A stretch of DNA of 64,000 nt, taken from CATOSP01 sp034422355. GTDB lineage: Bacteria; Chloroflexota; Dehalococcoidia; Lucifugimonadales; UBA3495. The stretch is from assembly GCA_034422355.1 (NCBI GenBank), contig DAOUJS010000152.1, positions 47,340-111,339 on the forward strand, in the 5' to 3' direction. A program made the position numbers and the translations under genes. The notes beneath the pieces were generated by a model that saw only the letters and a list, made by a program, of their open reading frames with translations, made no database searches and had not been told where the DNA came from. Positions 42,976 to 51,837 of this stretch are shown piece after piece. The stretch's first letter is position 1; every line of letters begins with the position of its first letter.

Positions 42976-43197
42976 CTAACCGGAGCGGCGGTTATCATCG
43001 GAACCGCTGGTTGCGCCCTGTCGTTCCTGACGGTCCGGTGGCGGATTATCGTCCTCTCCCGTGACCGCCGTCTTGAACGTCCGTATACCCCTGCCAAGGG
43101 ACGACCCTATCTCAGGCAGGCGTTTGGCCCCGAAAATCAGCAGGATCACCACCAGGATTATCAGCAGCTCTGGCAGGCCAAACGGTCCGACTCGCAT
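42976..43197 (-). CDS. tatA: TatA
   Basis: 73 residues from the ATG at 43197. GPFGLPELLIILVVILLIFG followed by AKRLPEIGSSLGRGIRTFK is textbook TatA: membrane helix, then amphipathic helix, then an acidic/polar tail. It forms the pore-like component of the Tat exporter. It is transcribed towards tatC and has its own terminator. A longer in-frame start at 43509 is not credible. Confidence 0.95.
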   Translation of the reverse strand: MRVGPFGLPELLIILVVILLIFGAKRLPEIGSSLGRGIRTFKTAVTGEDDNPPPDRQERQGATSGSDDNRRSG

Positions 43198-43434
43198 ATC
43201 CCTTCCTGTCACCAGCCGGGAGGATTTCCCACCTATGATAGCAGAATCGCCCACGCCGGGACAATCAATTTTGCAAGTGTTCCCCATTTCCAGTCGATGT
43301 GTTCTTCTTGTTCGGCTACCGGCCCACTTGTATAATGTGGCCTTCCGGCGGCACAGCATTGACGTGTGCCTCGAGCCCTCGTTGGGGCGAGCCAGGCCAC
43401 GCTTGGTAATAGAGCCGTGGAACCACGGAGGCAG

Positions 43435-44820
43435 ATGGACCCAATTTACGATCTGGTAGTCATCGGAGGAGGCCCTGGCGGCTACGTCGCGGCAATCCGG
43501 GCAGGGCAACTCGGCCTCAAGGCGGCCATCGTGGAGCGGGAGGCCCTGGGCGGCGTTTGCCTCAATTGGGGCTGCATACCCAGCAAGGCATTACTGAAGA
43601 ACGCGGAAATCCTGTCTTTCTTCCACCGGGCCAAGGAATTTGGCATCAGCTTCGACAACTTCCAGGCCGATTTCTCCGTTGCCATTGACCGAAGCCGCAG
43701 GGTGGTTGCCCGCAATACCCGCGGAGTTTCGTTCCTGCTGCGCAAGAACGGCGTCGAGCATGTTGAGGGTTCAGGACGGTTGCTGGGCCAAGGCCGGGTC
43801 CAAGTCGAACCCGACGGGCGGGCGCTGCGCGCCAACAATATCATCGTGGCCACCGGGGCCAGGCCCCGCACCATTCCCCCTCTGCCCGTGGATGGAGAAC
43901 GGATCATCACCAGCCGGGAGTCAATCGTACTGAGCGACCTCCCCAAGTCCATCGCCATCATCGGCGGGGGTGCGATTGGCGTTGAATTCGCTTACCTTTA
44001 CCGGATGTACGGCGTCGATGTGACCGTGGTGGAGTTGCTGCCGCGATTAGTTCCAGCCGAGGATGAAGATATAAGCAGCATACTGGAACGCAGCTTCACG
44101 CGGCAGGGTATTAAGGTCTTGACCAGCGCCGCCGTGTCCGGGTCCGAGACCACCGGGGACGGTGTTGCTCTCAGAATAGACAAGGACGGGGCCGAACAGA
44201 CGCTGAGTTTCGACATGGTCCTGGTGGCGGTGGGCGTCCAGCCTAACAGCGAAGACCTTGGGCTGGAAGCATTGGGAGTTGAGACCGACCGGGGGTACAT
44301 CCAGGTTGATGATGTGATGGCGACCAACGTGCCCTGCGTCTTCGCGGTAGGCGACATAACGGGCAAGCTGGCCCTGGCCCACGTGGCGTCGGCCCAGGCT
44401 GTGACCGCGGTGGAGCACATCGCCGGGATGGAAACCCAGGCCCTTGATTACACATCCATGCCACGGGCGACCTACTGCAACCCCCAAGTCGCCAGTTTTG
44501 GGTTGACCGAAGCCCAGGCCCGGGAACAGGGCTACGATGTGAAAATCGGCGAGTTCAACGCCCAGGCCAACGGCAAAGCCCTGGCAATGGGGGAGCCCGA
44601 CGGAATCGTCAAGCTGGTGGTGGACTCCAGGTACGGCGAACTGCTGGGCGGGCACCTGATAGGCCCTGAAGTTACGGAACTGCTGGGTGAGCTTGCCATG
44701 ATCCGCGTTCTCGAGGGAACTACCCTGGAGATGGGTTGGGCAGTGCATCCCCATCCCTCGATGTCGGAGATGCTCAAGGAAGCGGCCCTCAGCGCCCAGG
44801 GGCGGGTCCTTCACATGTAG
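43435..44820 (+). CDS. lpdA: Dihydrolipoyl dehydrogenase (E3)
   Basis: 461 residues from the ATG at 43435 with a GGAGGCAG site. FAD-binding VVIGGGPGGYVAAIRAGQLG, redox disulfide GGVCLNWGCIPSKALL, NAD-binding IAIIGGGAIGVEFAYLYRMY, FAVGDITGKLALAHVA, and the C-terminal His-Glu pair in HPHPSMSEMLKEA are all present. It reoxidises dihydrolipoamide on E2 with NAD. It leads a cluster with KorA, KorB and E2. TATAAT at 43331-43336 is a candidate -10. Confidence 0.95.
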   Translation: MDPIYDLVVIGGGPGGYVAAIRAGQLGLKAAIVEREALGGVCLNWGCIPSKALLKNAEILSFFHRAKEFGISFDNFQADFSVAIDRSRRVVARNTRGVSFLLRKNGVEHVEGSGRLLGQGRVQVEPDGRALRANNIIVATGARPRTIPPLPVDGERIITSRESIVLSDLPKSIAIIGGGAIGVEFAYLYRMYGVDVTVVELLPRLVPAEDEDISSILERSFTRQGIKVLTSAAVSGSETTGDGVALRIDKDGAEQTLSFDMVLVAVGVQPNSEDLGLEALGVETDRGYIQVDDVMATNVPCVFAVGDITGKLALAHVASAQAVTAVEHIAGMETQALDYTSMPRATYCNPQVASFGLTEAQAREQGYDVKIGEFNAQANGKALAMGEPDGIVKLVVDSRYGELLGGHLIGPEVTELLGELAMIRVLEGTTLEMGWAVHPHPSMSEMLKEAALSAQGRVLHM

Positions 44821-45149
44821 CCCGACCTGTCCCAGGCAGGCCAAATGTTACAAAACCGTAACGGTGCGTCCCAGAGGCGTCGAAAAGGACAATTGGCTTG
44901 TAGATTGTGCCTGTGTAGCATTATACTGGGCCTATCATCGGCAGAGCACATTAAGTCCCTGCTTGAGGCCCGGACAAAACGGCCCGGCCGGGCGGTCGTT
45001 GCTAGGAACATACGGGGCCAGAGAAACCAGCCAGTTGAAACACCCACCCGTCATTCCCGCGACGGCGGGAAGCCACTGGAGTCGGATCCTGCCCGCCGCT
45101 CCCCGGTCGGCACTGCGGTATGGGGCGAGGTTCTCAGAGGAGCAAGGCT
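44821..45149 (+). other. Intergenic region between lpdA and korA (329 bases)
   Basis: Contains a possible promoter, TTGTAG (44898-44903) and TATACT (44922-44927) with an 18-base spacer, and the family 2 dispersed repeat at 45049-45082. No gene is supported here; open frames lack protein-like character. korA may thus be transcribed separately from lpdA. Confidence 0.5.
45049..45082. repeat. Dispersed palindromic repeat, family 2
   Basis: CGTCATTCCCGCGACGGCGG followed by GAAGCCACTGGAGT. TTCCCGC and GCGGGAA form the hairpin. It resembles the element at 20716-20741 and lies about 70 bases before korA. Confidence 0.6.
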
Positions 45150-46928
45150 ATGGCGTTGGGACGTTACGATTTTGCGTTAGCGATTGGCGGCGAAGCCGGA
45201 CAGGGCATCGCCACCCCAGGCGACATCCTGGCTCGGATATTCGTCCGGCGCGGTCTTCACCTCTACACCTATAATGCCTACCAGTCGATAATCCGCGGTG
45301 GCCACATCTTCCTGACCGTGCGCATCAGCGACGAGGAAGTGCATAGCCACGGAGACCGGCTCGACCTTCTCCTCTGTCTAAACCAGGACACGATGGACCG
45401 GCACCTTTCCATAATGGGGCCGGATACCCGGGTGTTGTACAACGGAGACAACATCAGGCCGGGAGAACCCGGCGAAGGCGTGCAACTATGTCCATTGCCC
45501 ATAGCCGACCTGACCCAGAGCCGCAACAGGCTGGTCCAGAACACCGTGGCGGTGGGCGCAGTTGCCGCGTTGATCGGCGAGGACTTCGCCACTCTTGAAG
45601 AGAGCCTGACCCTGCGGTTTGGCCGCCAGGGCCAGGCCGTCATTGACGAAAATGTGCGAGTCGCCCGCGCCGGATACGACCACGCTCTGGCCAACTTCGA
45701 CCCCTTCGCCCGCCCGCTGGGCCGGGGAACGAAACCCTTGGCCGTCTGGTCGGGGAACGACGCCGTGGCAATGGGCGGAGCTGCGGCGGGGGTCAAGTTC
45801 TACGCAGCCTACCCAATGAGTCCCTCCACCGGCGTCCTCCACTGGATGGCCCAGAACGCCCGCAACCTCGGCATCATGGTCCGCCAGGTCGAAGACGAGA
45901 TAGGCGTGGCCAACATGGTAATCGGGGCAGCCCACGTCGGCTGCCGCGCCATGTGCGCCACCTCCGGCGGCGGTTTCGCCCTGATGAGCGAGGCCCTCGG
46001 CAGCGCGGGTATGATGGAGATCCCGGCGGTCTTCATTGACGTCCAGCGCGCCGGGCCGTCAACCGGCGTCCCCACCAAGACGGAGCAGGGCGACCTGTGG
46101 CAGGTCCTGGGTGCGAGCCAGGGAGACTTCGAGCGGTTCATTGTCGCCCCCCGAGACGCTCTGGACGCCTTCAACACCGTCCCGGAGTTGTTCAACCTGT
46201 GCGACAAGGCCCAGTGTCCCGGAGTGCTTATTTCCGACCTGCTGATTGGCGAGGGGAGGTTCAGCGTAGACCCCGCTGACATCAACCTGCACCCGAATAT
46301 CGACCGGGGTAACCTGATAACCGAGCACGCCGCGTCTGACGGCTACAAGCGCTACGAAAACACCGAAACCGGAGTTTCGCCTCGCGCGCTCCCGGGTCTC
46401 GAAGGCTACGTCCACGTCGTGGCCACCGATGAACACGACGAAGACTCGATGCTGATCAGCGATGAATTCACCAACCCCCACAAGCGGCGCATGATGGTGG
46501 AAAAGCGCGCGCGCAAGTTCCTCGGCGTAGTGGGCGACATCGCTCCCCCGGAGTTGGAAGGACCGGATGACGCGGAAGTCACCTTGGTCGGATGGGGTTC
46601 CACCTATGGCCCGATCAAGGAAGCGGTTGAACTCCTGAAGGTCCAGGGCGTGACGGCCAACCAGCTTCCAATCAAGTGGATTCTTCCCTTCCACGCCGAC
46701 GAGGTGACCGAAATCCTCGGCAAGTCTCGCCGGACAATTGTGGTTGAAAACAACTACTCCGGCCAGTTCGCCCGCTATCTGCGCAGCGAAACGGGCTTCA
46801 AGGCCGATGGCCACATCCGCAAGTACGACGGCGAACCCTTCATGCCTCATCACATCGTAAACGGTGTGCTGGAGCTGCTGGCCGAAAAGACCGAACGCTA
46901 CGTGCCCTATCAAGAGGTCGTGGTTTAG
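45150..46928 (+). CDS. korA: 2-oxoacid:ferredoxin oxidoreductase, fused gamma-alpha subunit
   Basis: 592 residues from the ATG at 45150 (AGAGGAG site; the frame runs back to 45120). Residues 1-185 are the gamma domain (AIGGEAGQGIATPGDILARI; NAYQSIIRGGHIFLTVRIS). Residues 200-590 are the alpha domain (YAAYPMSPSTGVLHWMA; RQVEDEIGVANMVIGAAHVG; QRAGPSTGVPTKTEQGDLW). This is the KorA-type two-subunit enzyme, which oxidatively decarboxylates 2-oxoglutarate or a related 2-oxoacid to an acyl-CoA with ferredoxin. korB follows 67 bases later. Confidence 0.92.
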   Translation: MALGRYDFALAIGGEAGQGIATPGDILARIFVRRGLHLYTYNAYQSIIRGGHIFLTVRISDEEVHSHGDRLDLLLCLNQDTMDRHLSIMGPDTRVLYNGDNIRPGEPGEGVQLCPLPIADLTQSRNRLVQNTVAVGAVAALIGEDFATLEESLTLRFGRQGQAVIDENVRVARAGYDHALANFDPFARPLGRGTKPLAVWSGNDAVAMGGAAAGVKFYAAYPMSPSTGVLHWMAQNARNLGIMVRQVEDEIGVANMVIGAAHVGCRAMCATSGGGFALMSEALGSAGMMEIPAVFIDVQRAGPSTGVPTKTEQGDLWQVLGASQGDFERFIVAPRDALDAFNTVPELFNLCDKAQCPGVLISDLLIGEGRFSVDPADINLHPNIDRGNLITEHAASDGYKRYENTETGVSPRALPGLEGYVHVVATDEHDEDSMLISDEFTNPHKRRMMVEKRARKFLGVVGDIAPPELEGPDDAEVTLVGWGSTYGPIKEAVELLKVQGVTANQLPIKWILPFHADEVTEILGKSRRTIVVENNYSGQFARYLRSETGFKADGHIRKYDGEPFMPHHIVNGVLELLAEKTERYVPYQEVVV

Positions 46929-46995
46929 GCTGCTGCGCTGGGTGGCGGGCGGGATTCGATGTGGTGGGCAGGATTCGATAAAGAGAGGTGAGAGG

Positions 46996-47904
46996 ATGGC
47001 TACAACCCTGTCGGAAACCGGCGGCGGACCGGTCGTCCAGCTAACGGCCCGGGACTTCAAGGGCCAGGTTGACCCGGACTGGTGTCCCGGGTGCGGAGAC
47101 TTCGGCGTCCTGAACAGCATCCAGAGGGCCTGCGCTGAACTTGGGTTACGGCCTCACGAGATTCTAACGGTCAGCGGGATCGGATGCTCCTCCAACCTGC
47201 CGGGCTACTTCAACGCCTACGGGATGCACACCCTCCACGGCCGCGCTCTGGCGGTCGCCACCGGCGCCAAGCTGGGCAACCATGATCTCAACGTTGTCGT
47301 CACCGGCGGCGACGGAGACGGCTACGGGATCGGCGGCAACCACTTCACCCACACAGCCAGGCGCAACATTGACCTCACCTACATCGTGATGAACAACCAG
47401 ATTTACGGGCTGACTACGGGTCAGGTTTCCCCCACCAGTTCCCTGGGGATGAAGACCAAGAGCACCCCCTTCGGCAGTGTGGAGTTGCCCATCAACCCGA
47501 TCACAGCCGCGATAATGAACGGCGCAACCTTCGTGGCCCGGGGCTACAGCGGCGACGTGCGGCACCTCACGTCCATGATCACGGCGGCGATCCAACACAA
47601 GGGGTTCGCCCTGGTGGACGTCTTCAGTCCCTGCGTTACCTTCAACAACGACAACGGCCACGACTTCTTCAAAGAGCGGGTCAGGAAGCTTGAAGACGAA
47701 GAGCACAACCCCGCCGACTGGCAAACAGCCTGCGAAAAGGCCATGATGTGGGGCGACACCATTTACACCGGTCTCTTCTTCCAGAAGGAGGCTCCTACTC
47801 TGGACGGCAGTGAGCCGGTGCTGCGCGAGGGCGGCCCCCTCGCCTTCCGGGAGTTGGGAATCACCCCGGAGCAGGCGAATCGCATCATCGACCGCATGAT
47901 GTAA
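46996..47904 (+). CDS. korB: 2-oxoacid:ferredoxin oxidoreductase, beta subunit
   Basis: 302 residues from the ATG at 46996 (GAGAGG site). DPDWCPGCGDFGVLNS carries Fe-S cysteines, SGIGCSSNLPGYF adds one, and GGDGDGYGIGGNHFTHTARR with YIVMNNQIYGLTTGQ is the TPP/magnesium motif. Forms the enzyme with KorA. An adjacent ferredoxin gene is absent. Confidence 0.93.
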   Translation: MATTLSETGGGPVVQLTARDFKGQVDPDWCPGCGDFGVLNSIQRACAELGLRPHEILTVSGIGCSSNLPGYFNAYGMHTLHGRALAVATGAKLGNHDLNVVVTGGDGDGYGIGGNHFTHTARRNIDLTYIVMNNQIYGLTTGQVSPTSSLGMKTKSTPFGSVELPINPITAAIMNGATFVARGYSGDVRHLTSMITAAIQHKGFALVDVFSPCVTFNNDNGHDFFKERVRKLEDEEHNPADWQTACEKAMMWGDTIYTGLFFQKEAPTLDGSEPVLREGGPLAFRELGITPEQANRIIDRMM

Positions 47905-48100
47905 CCGGCGACTGACCTCGCTTCCGGCATTGGTGGCGGCCTGTAAGCCGCCACTTCTCATTTCAGGTGAGTCCGTGACCCCGGCGTGGCCCTCCTTGCC
48001 CCTCCGGGTCTGGTGATTTAATATTTGACGGCAGACTGAGACCAGCGCATCAAAAGTCGCAGGTATCCATGCCACAAGGCGCAACCCGCAGGAGGCCCCA

Positions 48101-49486
48101 TTGGCTACTTCCATCGTGATGCCCCAGATGGGCTACGACATGCAAGAAGGCACCGTGGTCCGTTGGCTGAAGCACGAGGGGGACGAGGTGTCCCGCGGGG
48201 ATGTGCTGGCCGAGATCGAGACCGACAAGGCCACTGTGGAGTTCGAAGCCTACGTATCCGGCGTTTTGCGCCGGATCGTGGCCCAGGAGGGCGTCGTCAT
48301 CCCCGTAGGCGAGCTGATCGCGGTGATAGGGGACCGGGATGAACTCATTCCTGATGACATAATGGACAGCGGCAGCCAAGCCGATACAACTTCCGATTTA
48401 ACGGCTTCAGGCGCGGTCGCTACACAACCTGCTCCGCAACCGGCTGCTTCAGCCCCCGCCGGAGATGTCCGCGCTTCCCCCCTGGCGCGCCGCATAGCCC
48501 GCGAGCGGAGCATTGACCTGGCCCTGGTTACTGGCACAGGACCAGGCGGCAGGATTGTAGAGCAGGACGTCCTGGACTACCGGGAGGCCGCGCCGCCTCC
48601 TCAGCCCGCAGCCGCGTCATCCACACCCGGACGGGTTGAGCGCGCTTCCCCAATCGCCCGGCGGCTGGCCAGGGAGCGGGGCATCGACCTGGCCCTGGTG
48701 GTTGGCACGGGCCCCGGCGGCAGGATCGTCGAGCAGGATGTCCTGGAGTACCGGCCTCCCGCATCGCCTGAAACAACCCCGGAACCGGAACAGGTTGCCG
48801 ATGAGGGCGATAGAGCCGACCTGTCCCGGATGCGCCAGGTCATAGCGCAAGTGACCAGCGACAGCAAGCGCGACGCGCCCCACTTCTACCTCACCGCCAC
48901 GGTGGATATGACCAGGGCAATGGCCCTCCGGCACGACATCAACGACGCCGCACCGGAGGGAAGCAGGGTCAGCGTCAACGACCTGATTGTCAAAGCAGCT
49001 TCCATCGCCCTGCAACGTCACCCCAAATTCAACGCATTCTTCCGGGGCGACCATCTCCAGATGAACCCCGGTATCAACATCGGCATCGCCATCGCCCTGG
49101 AGGCGGGCCTGATCGTCCCCGGCATAGCAGCCTGCGAGAACAAAAGCCTGCTGGAGATAGCCGCAGCCAGCGCAGACCTTATCGTCCGGGCGCACCGGGG
49201 AACCCTGCGCAACGACGAGTATTCCGGCACAACCTTCAGCGTCAGCAACCTTGGCATGTTCGACGTGGACAGCTTCGCGGCGATCATCTACCCACCCCAT
49301 GCGGCAGTCCTGGCCGTGGGCAAAGTGGCTGACCAGCCGGTGGTCCGGGAAGGCCAGGTGGCGGTTGCACAGACCATGCAGGCCACCCTCTCGGTGGACC
49401 ACCGCGTGGCCGACGGCGCGGAAGCCGCCCAATTCCTGATGGAAATCAAGGGACTGCTGGAGAACCCGGTGGCGCTGTTGCTGTGA
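48101..49486 (+). CDS. Dihydrolipoamide acyltransferase (E2) with two peripheral subunit-binding domains
   Basis: 461 residues from TTG at 48101, with GGAGG nine bases upstream. Lipoyl domain 1-78 (lipoylated Lys43 in EIETDKATVEFE). After a Pro/Ala linker come two near-identical E3-binding domains at 124-160 and 181-217, each ending in TGPGGRIVEQDVL-like sequence. The catalytic domain follows from about 225, with His434 in DHRVADG. E2 moves acyl groups from an E1 to CoA. No E1 alpha or beta gene is in the window. It lies about 200 bases after korB and is followed by thyX. Confidence 0.93.
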   Translation: MATSIVMPQMGYDMQEGTVVRWLKHEGDEVSRGDVLAEIETDKATVEFEAYVSGVLRRIVAQEGVVIPVGELIAVIGDRDELIPDDIMDSGSQADTTSDLTASGAVATQPAPQPAASAPAGDVRASPLARRIARERSIDLALVTGTGPGGRIVEQDVLDYREAAPPPQPAAASSTPGRVERASPIARRLARERGIDLALVVGTGPGGRIVEQDVLEYRPPASPETTPEPEQVADEGDRADLSRMRQVIAQVTSDSKRDAPHFYLTATVDMTRAMALRHDINDAAPEGSRVSVNDLIVKAASIALQRHPKFNAFFRGDHLQMNPGINIGIAIALEAGLIVPGIAACENKSLLEIAAASADLIVRAHRGTLRNDEYSGTTFSVSNLGMFDVDSFAAIIYPPHAAVLAVGKVADQPVVREGQVAVAQTMQATLSVDHRVADGAEAAQFLMEIKGLLENPVALLL

Positions 49487-49561
49487 CCATGTTCAGAAAA
49501 TTCCTAAAATCCGCACAGAAAAATCAGGCATTGGCAATAGTAGTCATGTCATATAGGAGAG

Positions 49562-51076
49562 GTGGATATACAGCGTGACCTGACTACAGCCACCCGTGAA
49601 ATCCCGATGATTGCGTCCGACCTAGAAAACCGCTTTCCCGCTGGTCACCACCATCCCCGCCGTGTCTACCCCCTGGACGCCCACGAACTGACCGAGGAGC
49701 AGATAGCCGTCGCCTTCGCCATGACCTCCCGGCGCCCCGAACCTTTCGACGAGATCGCCGAACAGGTCAGCCGGGAGAAGGCAGCCGACTTTCACGAGCG
49801 TTGGGTCCTGGGTTACGGCCATGCCTCCGTTGCCGAGCACGCCGTGGTCCATCTGGCGGTGGAGAACGTGTCGCGGCTGGCGTGCGACGCGCTGGAGGAC
49901 AACCGCCTCGCCTCTTACACCGAGAAGTCCTCCCGCTACCAGGTGATGGAATCGGACTACTTCTACATCCCGTCGGAGCTTGACGCGCATCCATCCCTCC
50001 GGGTTGAGTACGTCCGTGCCTGCCAGTCCCTGTTCCAGTGCTATGCCAGCTTGATTGACGGCTGCATGGCGCACCTGCGCCGGGTGCACCCGCAAGGAGC
50101 CAACGAGCGCGACGGCGTTTACAACCTGCGCCTGCGCCGCATCGCCACCGACCACTGCCGGGCCGTGCTGCCCGCCGCCACGCTCACCAACGTCGGGGTC
50201 ACCGCCAATGCGCGCACCCTGGAACACGCCATCTCCAAGCTGCTCTCAGGGAGCCTGGAAGAGGAGAAACTGCTGGGCATGGATGTGCGGGAGCAGGCCC
50301 GGCGCATCACTCCCACCCTGATCAAGTACGCCGACCGGAACGAATACCTGGCCTCCGCTCCGTCTATCAGGAGAGAATTGGCGGCTGGGGCCGGAGCCAG
50401 CGGGGAAGTCGAATCCACAGGATATGCCGCGCCACACGTGCATCTTCTCCACTGGGACCGGGACGCCGAGGTCAAGCTGGTTGCGGCACTGGTGTACGGG
50501 GGGGCCAACCTGCCATACGGCGAGGTGCTGCGGAAGGTCAATGAACTGTCCACCGAAGCGCGCCGGGAGTACATAGACCGCTGCTTGTCCGGCATAGGCC
50601 CCCATGACGCGGCTCCCCGGGAGTTCGAGCTGGTGGACTATACCTTCGAGTACCTGATGGACTACGGCGCTTACCGGGAGTTCAAGCGACACCGTATGCA
50701 GTCCTATTTCCCCCAACTGCTGACTGTAGCCCACGGCCACCGTGTCCCGTCTGTAATTGAGGAAGCGGGACTTGCCGGCGGCTTCGATGCGGCAATTGCC
50801 GGGGCCGAAGAGGCCTTCCGGAAGCTCCACGAGTTCTCGCCGCTGGTGGCCCAATACCTGGTGACCCACGCCCACAACCGGCGTGCGTTGTCAAGGCTGA
50901 ACCTGCGGGAGTGTTTCCACCTGTTCAAACTTCGGACTTCGACGATGGCCCATTTCTCCATCCGGGAGCCAGTGTGCGAGGCACTGCGGCTGGTGGTGGA
51001 AGTACATCCCCACTTCTTCCGCCGCCTGCAACTCAGAGACTACCCTGAGTGGTGGCCATATTCGGATGGCGATTAG
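49562..51076 (+). CDS. Double-domain FAD-dependent thymidylate synthase (ThyX-like)
   Basis: About 504 residues, twice the usual ThyX length. First half: GYGHASVAEHAVVHLAVENV, then the substrate loop E112-DNRLASYTEKSSRY-126, then NARTLEHAISKLL. Second half: REFKRHRMQSYFPQ with R376-H377-R378 and a final NLRECFHLFKLRTSTMAHFS segment. The first half keeps the S-x-x-x-x-S-x-R-Y part of the ThyX motif but not RHR; the second keeps RHR but not the rest. ThyX makes dTMP with FAD and methylene-THF. Start is uncertain: GTG 49562 follows a ribosome site too closely; ATG 49607 is possible. Confidence 0.82.
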   Translation: MDIQRDLTTATREIPMIASDLENRFPAGHHHPRRVYPLDAHELTEEQIAVAFAMTSRRPEPFDEIAEQVSREKAADFHERWVLGYGHASVAEHAVVHLAVENVSRLACDALEDNRLASYTEKSSRYQVMESDYFYIPSELDAHPSLRVEYVRACQSLFQCYASLIDGCMAHLRRVHPQGANERDGVYNLRLRRIATDHCRAVLPAATLTNVGVTANARTLEHAISKLLSGSLEEEKLLGMDVREQARRITPTLIKYADRNEYLASAPSIRRELAAGAGASGEVESTGYAAPHVHLLHWDRDAEVKLVAALVYGGANLPYGEVLRKVNELSTEARREYIDRCLSGIGPHDAAPREFELVDYTFEYLMDYGAYREFKRHRMQSYFPQLLTVAHGHRVPSVIEEAGLAGGFDAAIAGAEEAFRKLHEFSPLVAQYLVTHAHNRRALSRLNLRECFHLFKLRTSTMAHFSIREPVCEALRLVVEVHPHFFRRLQLRDYPEWWPYSDGD

Positions 51077-51130
51077 AGGACATGCAACCAGGTTTATATA
51101 AAGCAGGAGATTGACTTGGTGGGCAGGGCT

Positions 51131-51640
51131 TCAGGCGGAGGCGAGCTTGGCCGCTATGACAGCCAGCCGGGCGCCCAGCATCCGCGCCTGCGCCAGGTCG
51201 TCCTCGGTTACGCCGCCAGCGGAGGTTGCCCCGTAGTAGGAACCCGAGGTCCTCATCCGCTCAGACCAGGGTATTCCGACCATCACCATTCCGCAGGCCA
51301 GGACCCAGTGCATCAGTTGCAGCAGGGTCATCTCCAGCCCCGAGTGGCGGCCCGAGCCGGCGGTGAACACACCGGCAGGCTTTCCCCCCAACACGCCTTC
51401 CTCCCATAGGTCGCCTTGGTCGTCAAGCCAGTGCTTCATCGTTCCCGTGATGCCGCTCCAATTCGGGGAACCCAGCAACAGGCCGTCGGCGGCCAGCAGG
51501 TCATCCCGGGTAGCCTCGTCGATGGTCATGACTCGGGGCTGTGCCAGTCCCGTGCCCTCGATTCCCTCTCCGGCCGCCAATGCCAGGGACTCAATCGCAC
51601 GGCCCTTGGCGTCGTAGAGGACCAGTACGGTAATGGCCAT
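51131..51640 (-). CDS. Flavodoxin-like NAD(P)H:quinone oxidoreductase (WrbA-like)
   Basis: 169 residues, flavodoxin fold. ITVLVLYDAKGRAIESLALA is the phosphate loop, LLLGSPNWSGITGTMKHWLD and KPAGVFTAGSGRHSGLEMTL are the FMN ring contacts of the WrbA/NAD(P)H-quinone reductase family. Converges with thyX. The zinc-ribbon gene ends 12 bases before it on the same strand, so the two are likely co-transcribed. Confidence 0.85.
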   Translation of the reverse strand: MAITVLVLYDAKGRAIESLALAAGEGIEGTGLAQPRVMTIDEATRDDLLAADGLLLGSPNWSGITGTMKHWLDDQGDLWEEGVLGGKPAGVFTAGSGRHSGLEMTLLQLMHWVLACGMVMVGIPWSERMRTSGSYYGATSAGGVTEDDLAQARMLGARLAVIAAKLASA

Positions 51641-51652
51641 CCGGGTTAACCG

Positions 51653-51787
51653 CTAGGGGTCGGAGCAATCGCGGGTATAGCCGCAGTTGAGGCATCGGAT
51701 CTTGCAGTTCTGCTCCACCATCGGACTGCCGCAGAGGTCACAGATGTAGGCTGGCGGGCCAACAGGAACGGAAGGAGCCATCGGCAT
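51653..51787 (-). CDS. Small zinc-ribbon protein
   Basis: 44 residues from the ATG at 51787, with GGAGGGAG just upstream; a longer frame to 51835 is less likely. YICDLCGSPM and IRCLNCGYTRDC give a C-x2-C ... C-x2-C zinc ribbon. Function unknown. It lies between the anti-sigma gene and the flavoprotein gene, and may form one transcript with them. Confidence 0.65.
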   Translation of the reverse strand: MPMAPSVPVGPPAYICDLCGSPMVEQNCKIRCLNCGYTRDCSDP

Positions 51788-51837
51788 CTCCCTCCAGGGA
51801 AGGTTGGGGCGGGTATAACTACTGCAGGCAATCACTG

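Noticed and set aside
43198..43509. N-terminal extension of the minus-strand TatA to 43509
   Set aside because: TatA proteins begin right before the membrane helix; the extension covers the divergent promoter region and the start of lpdA.
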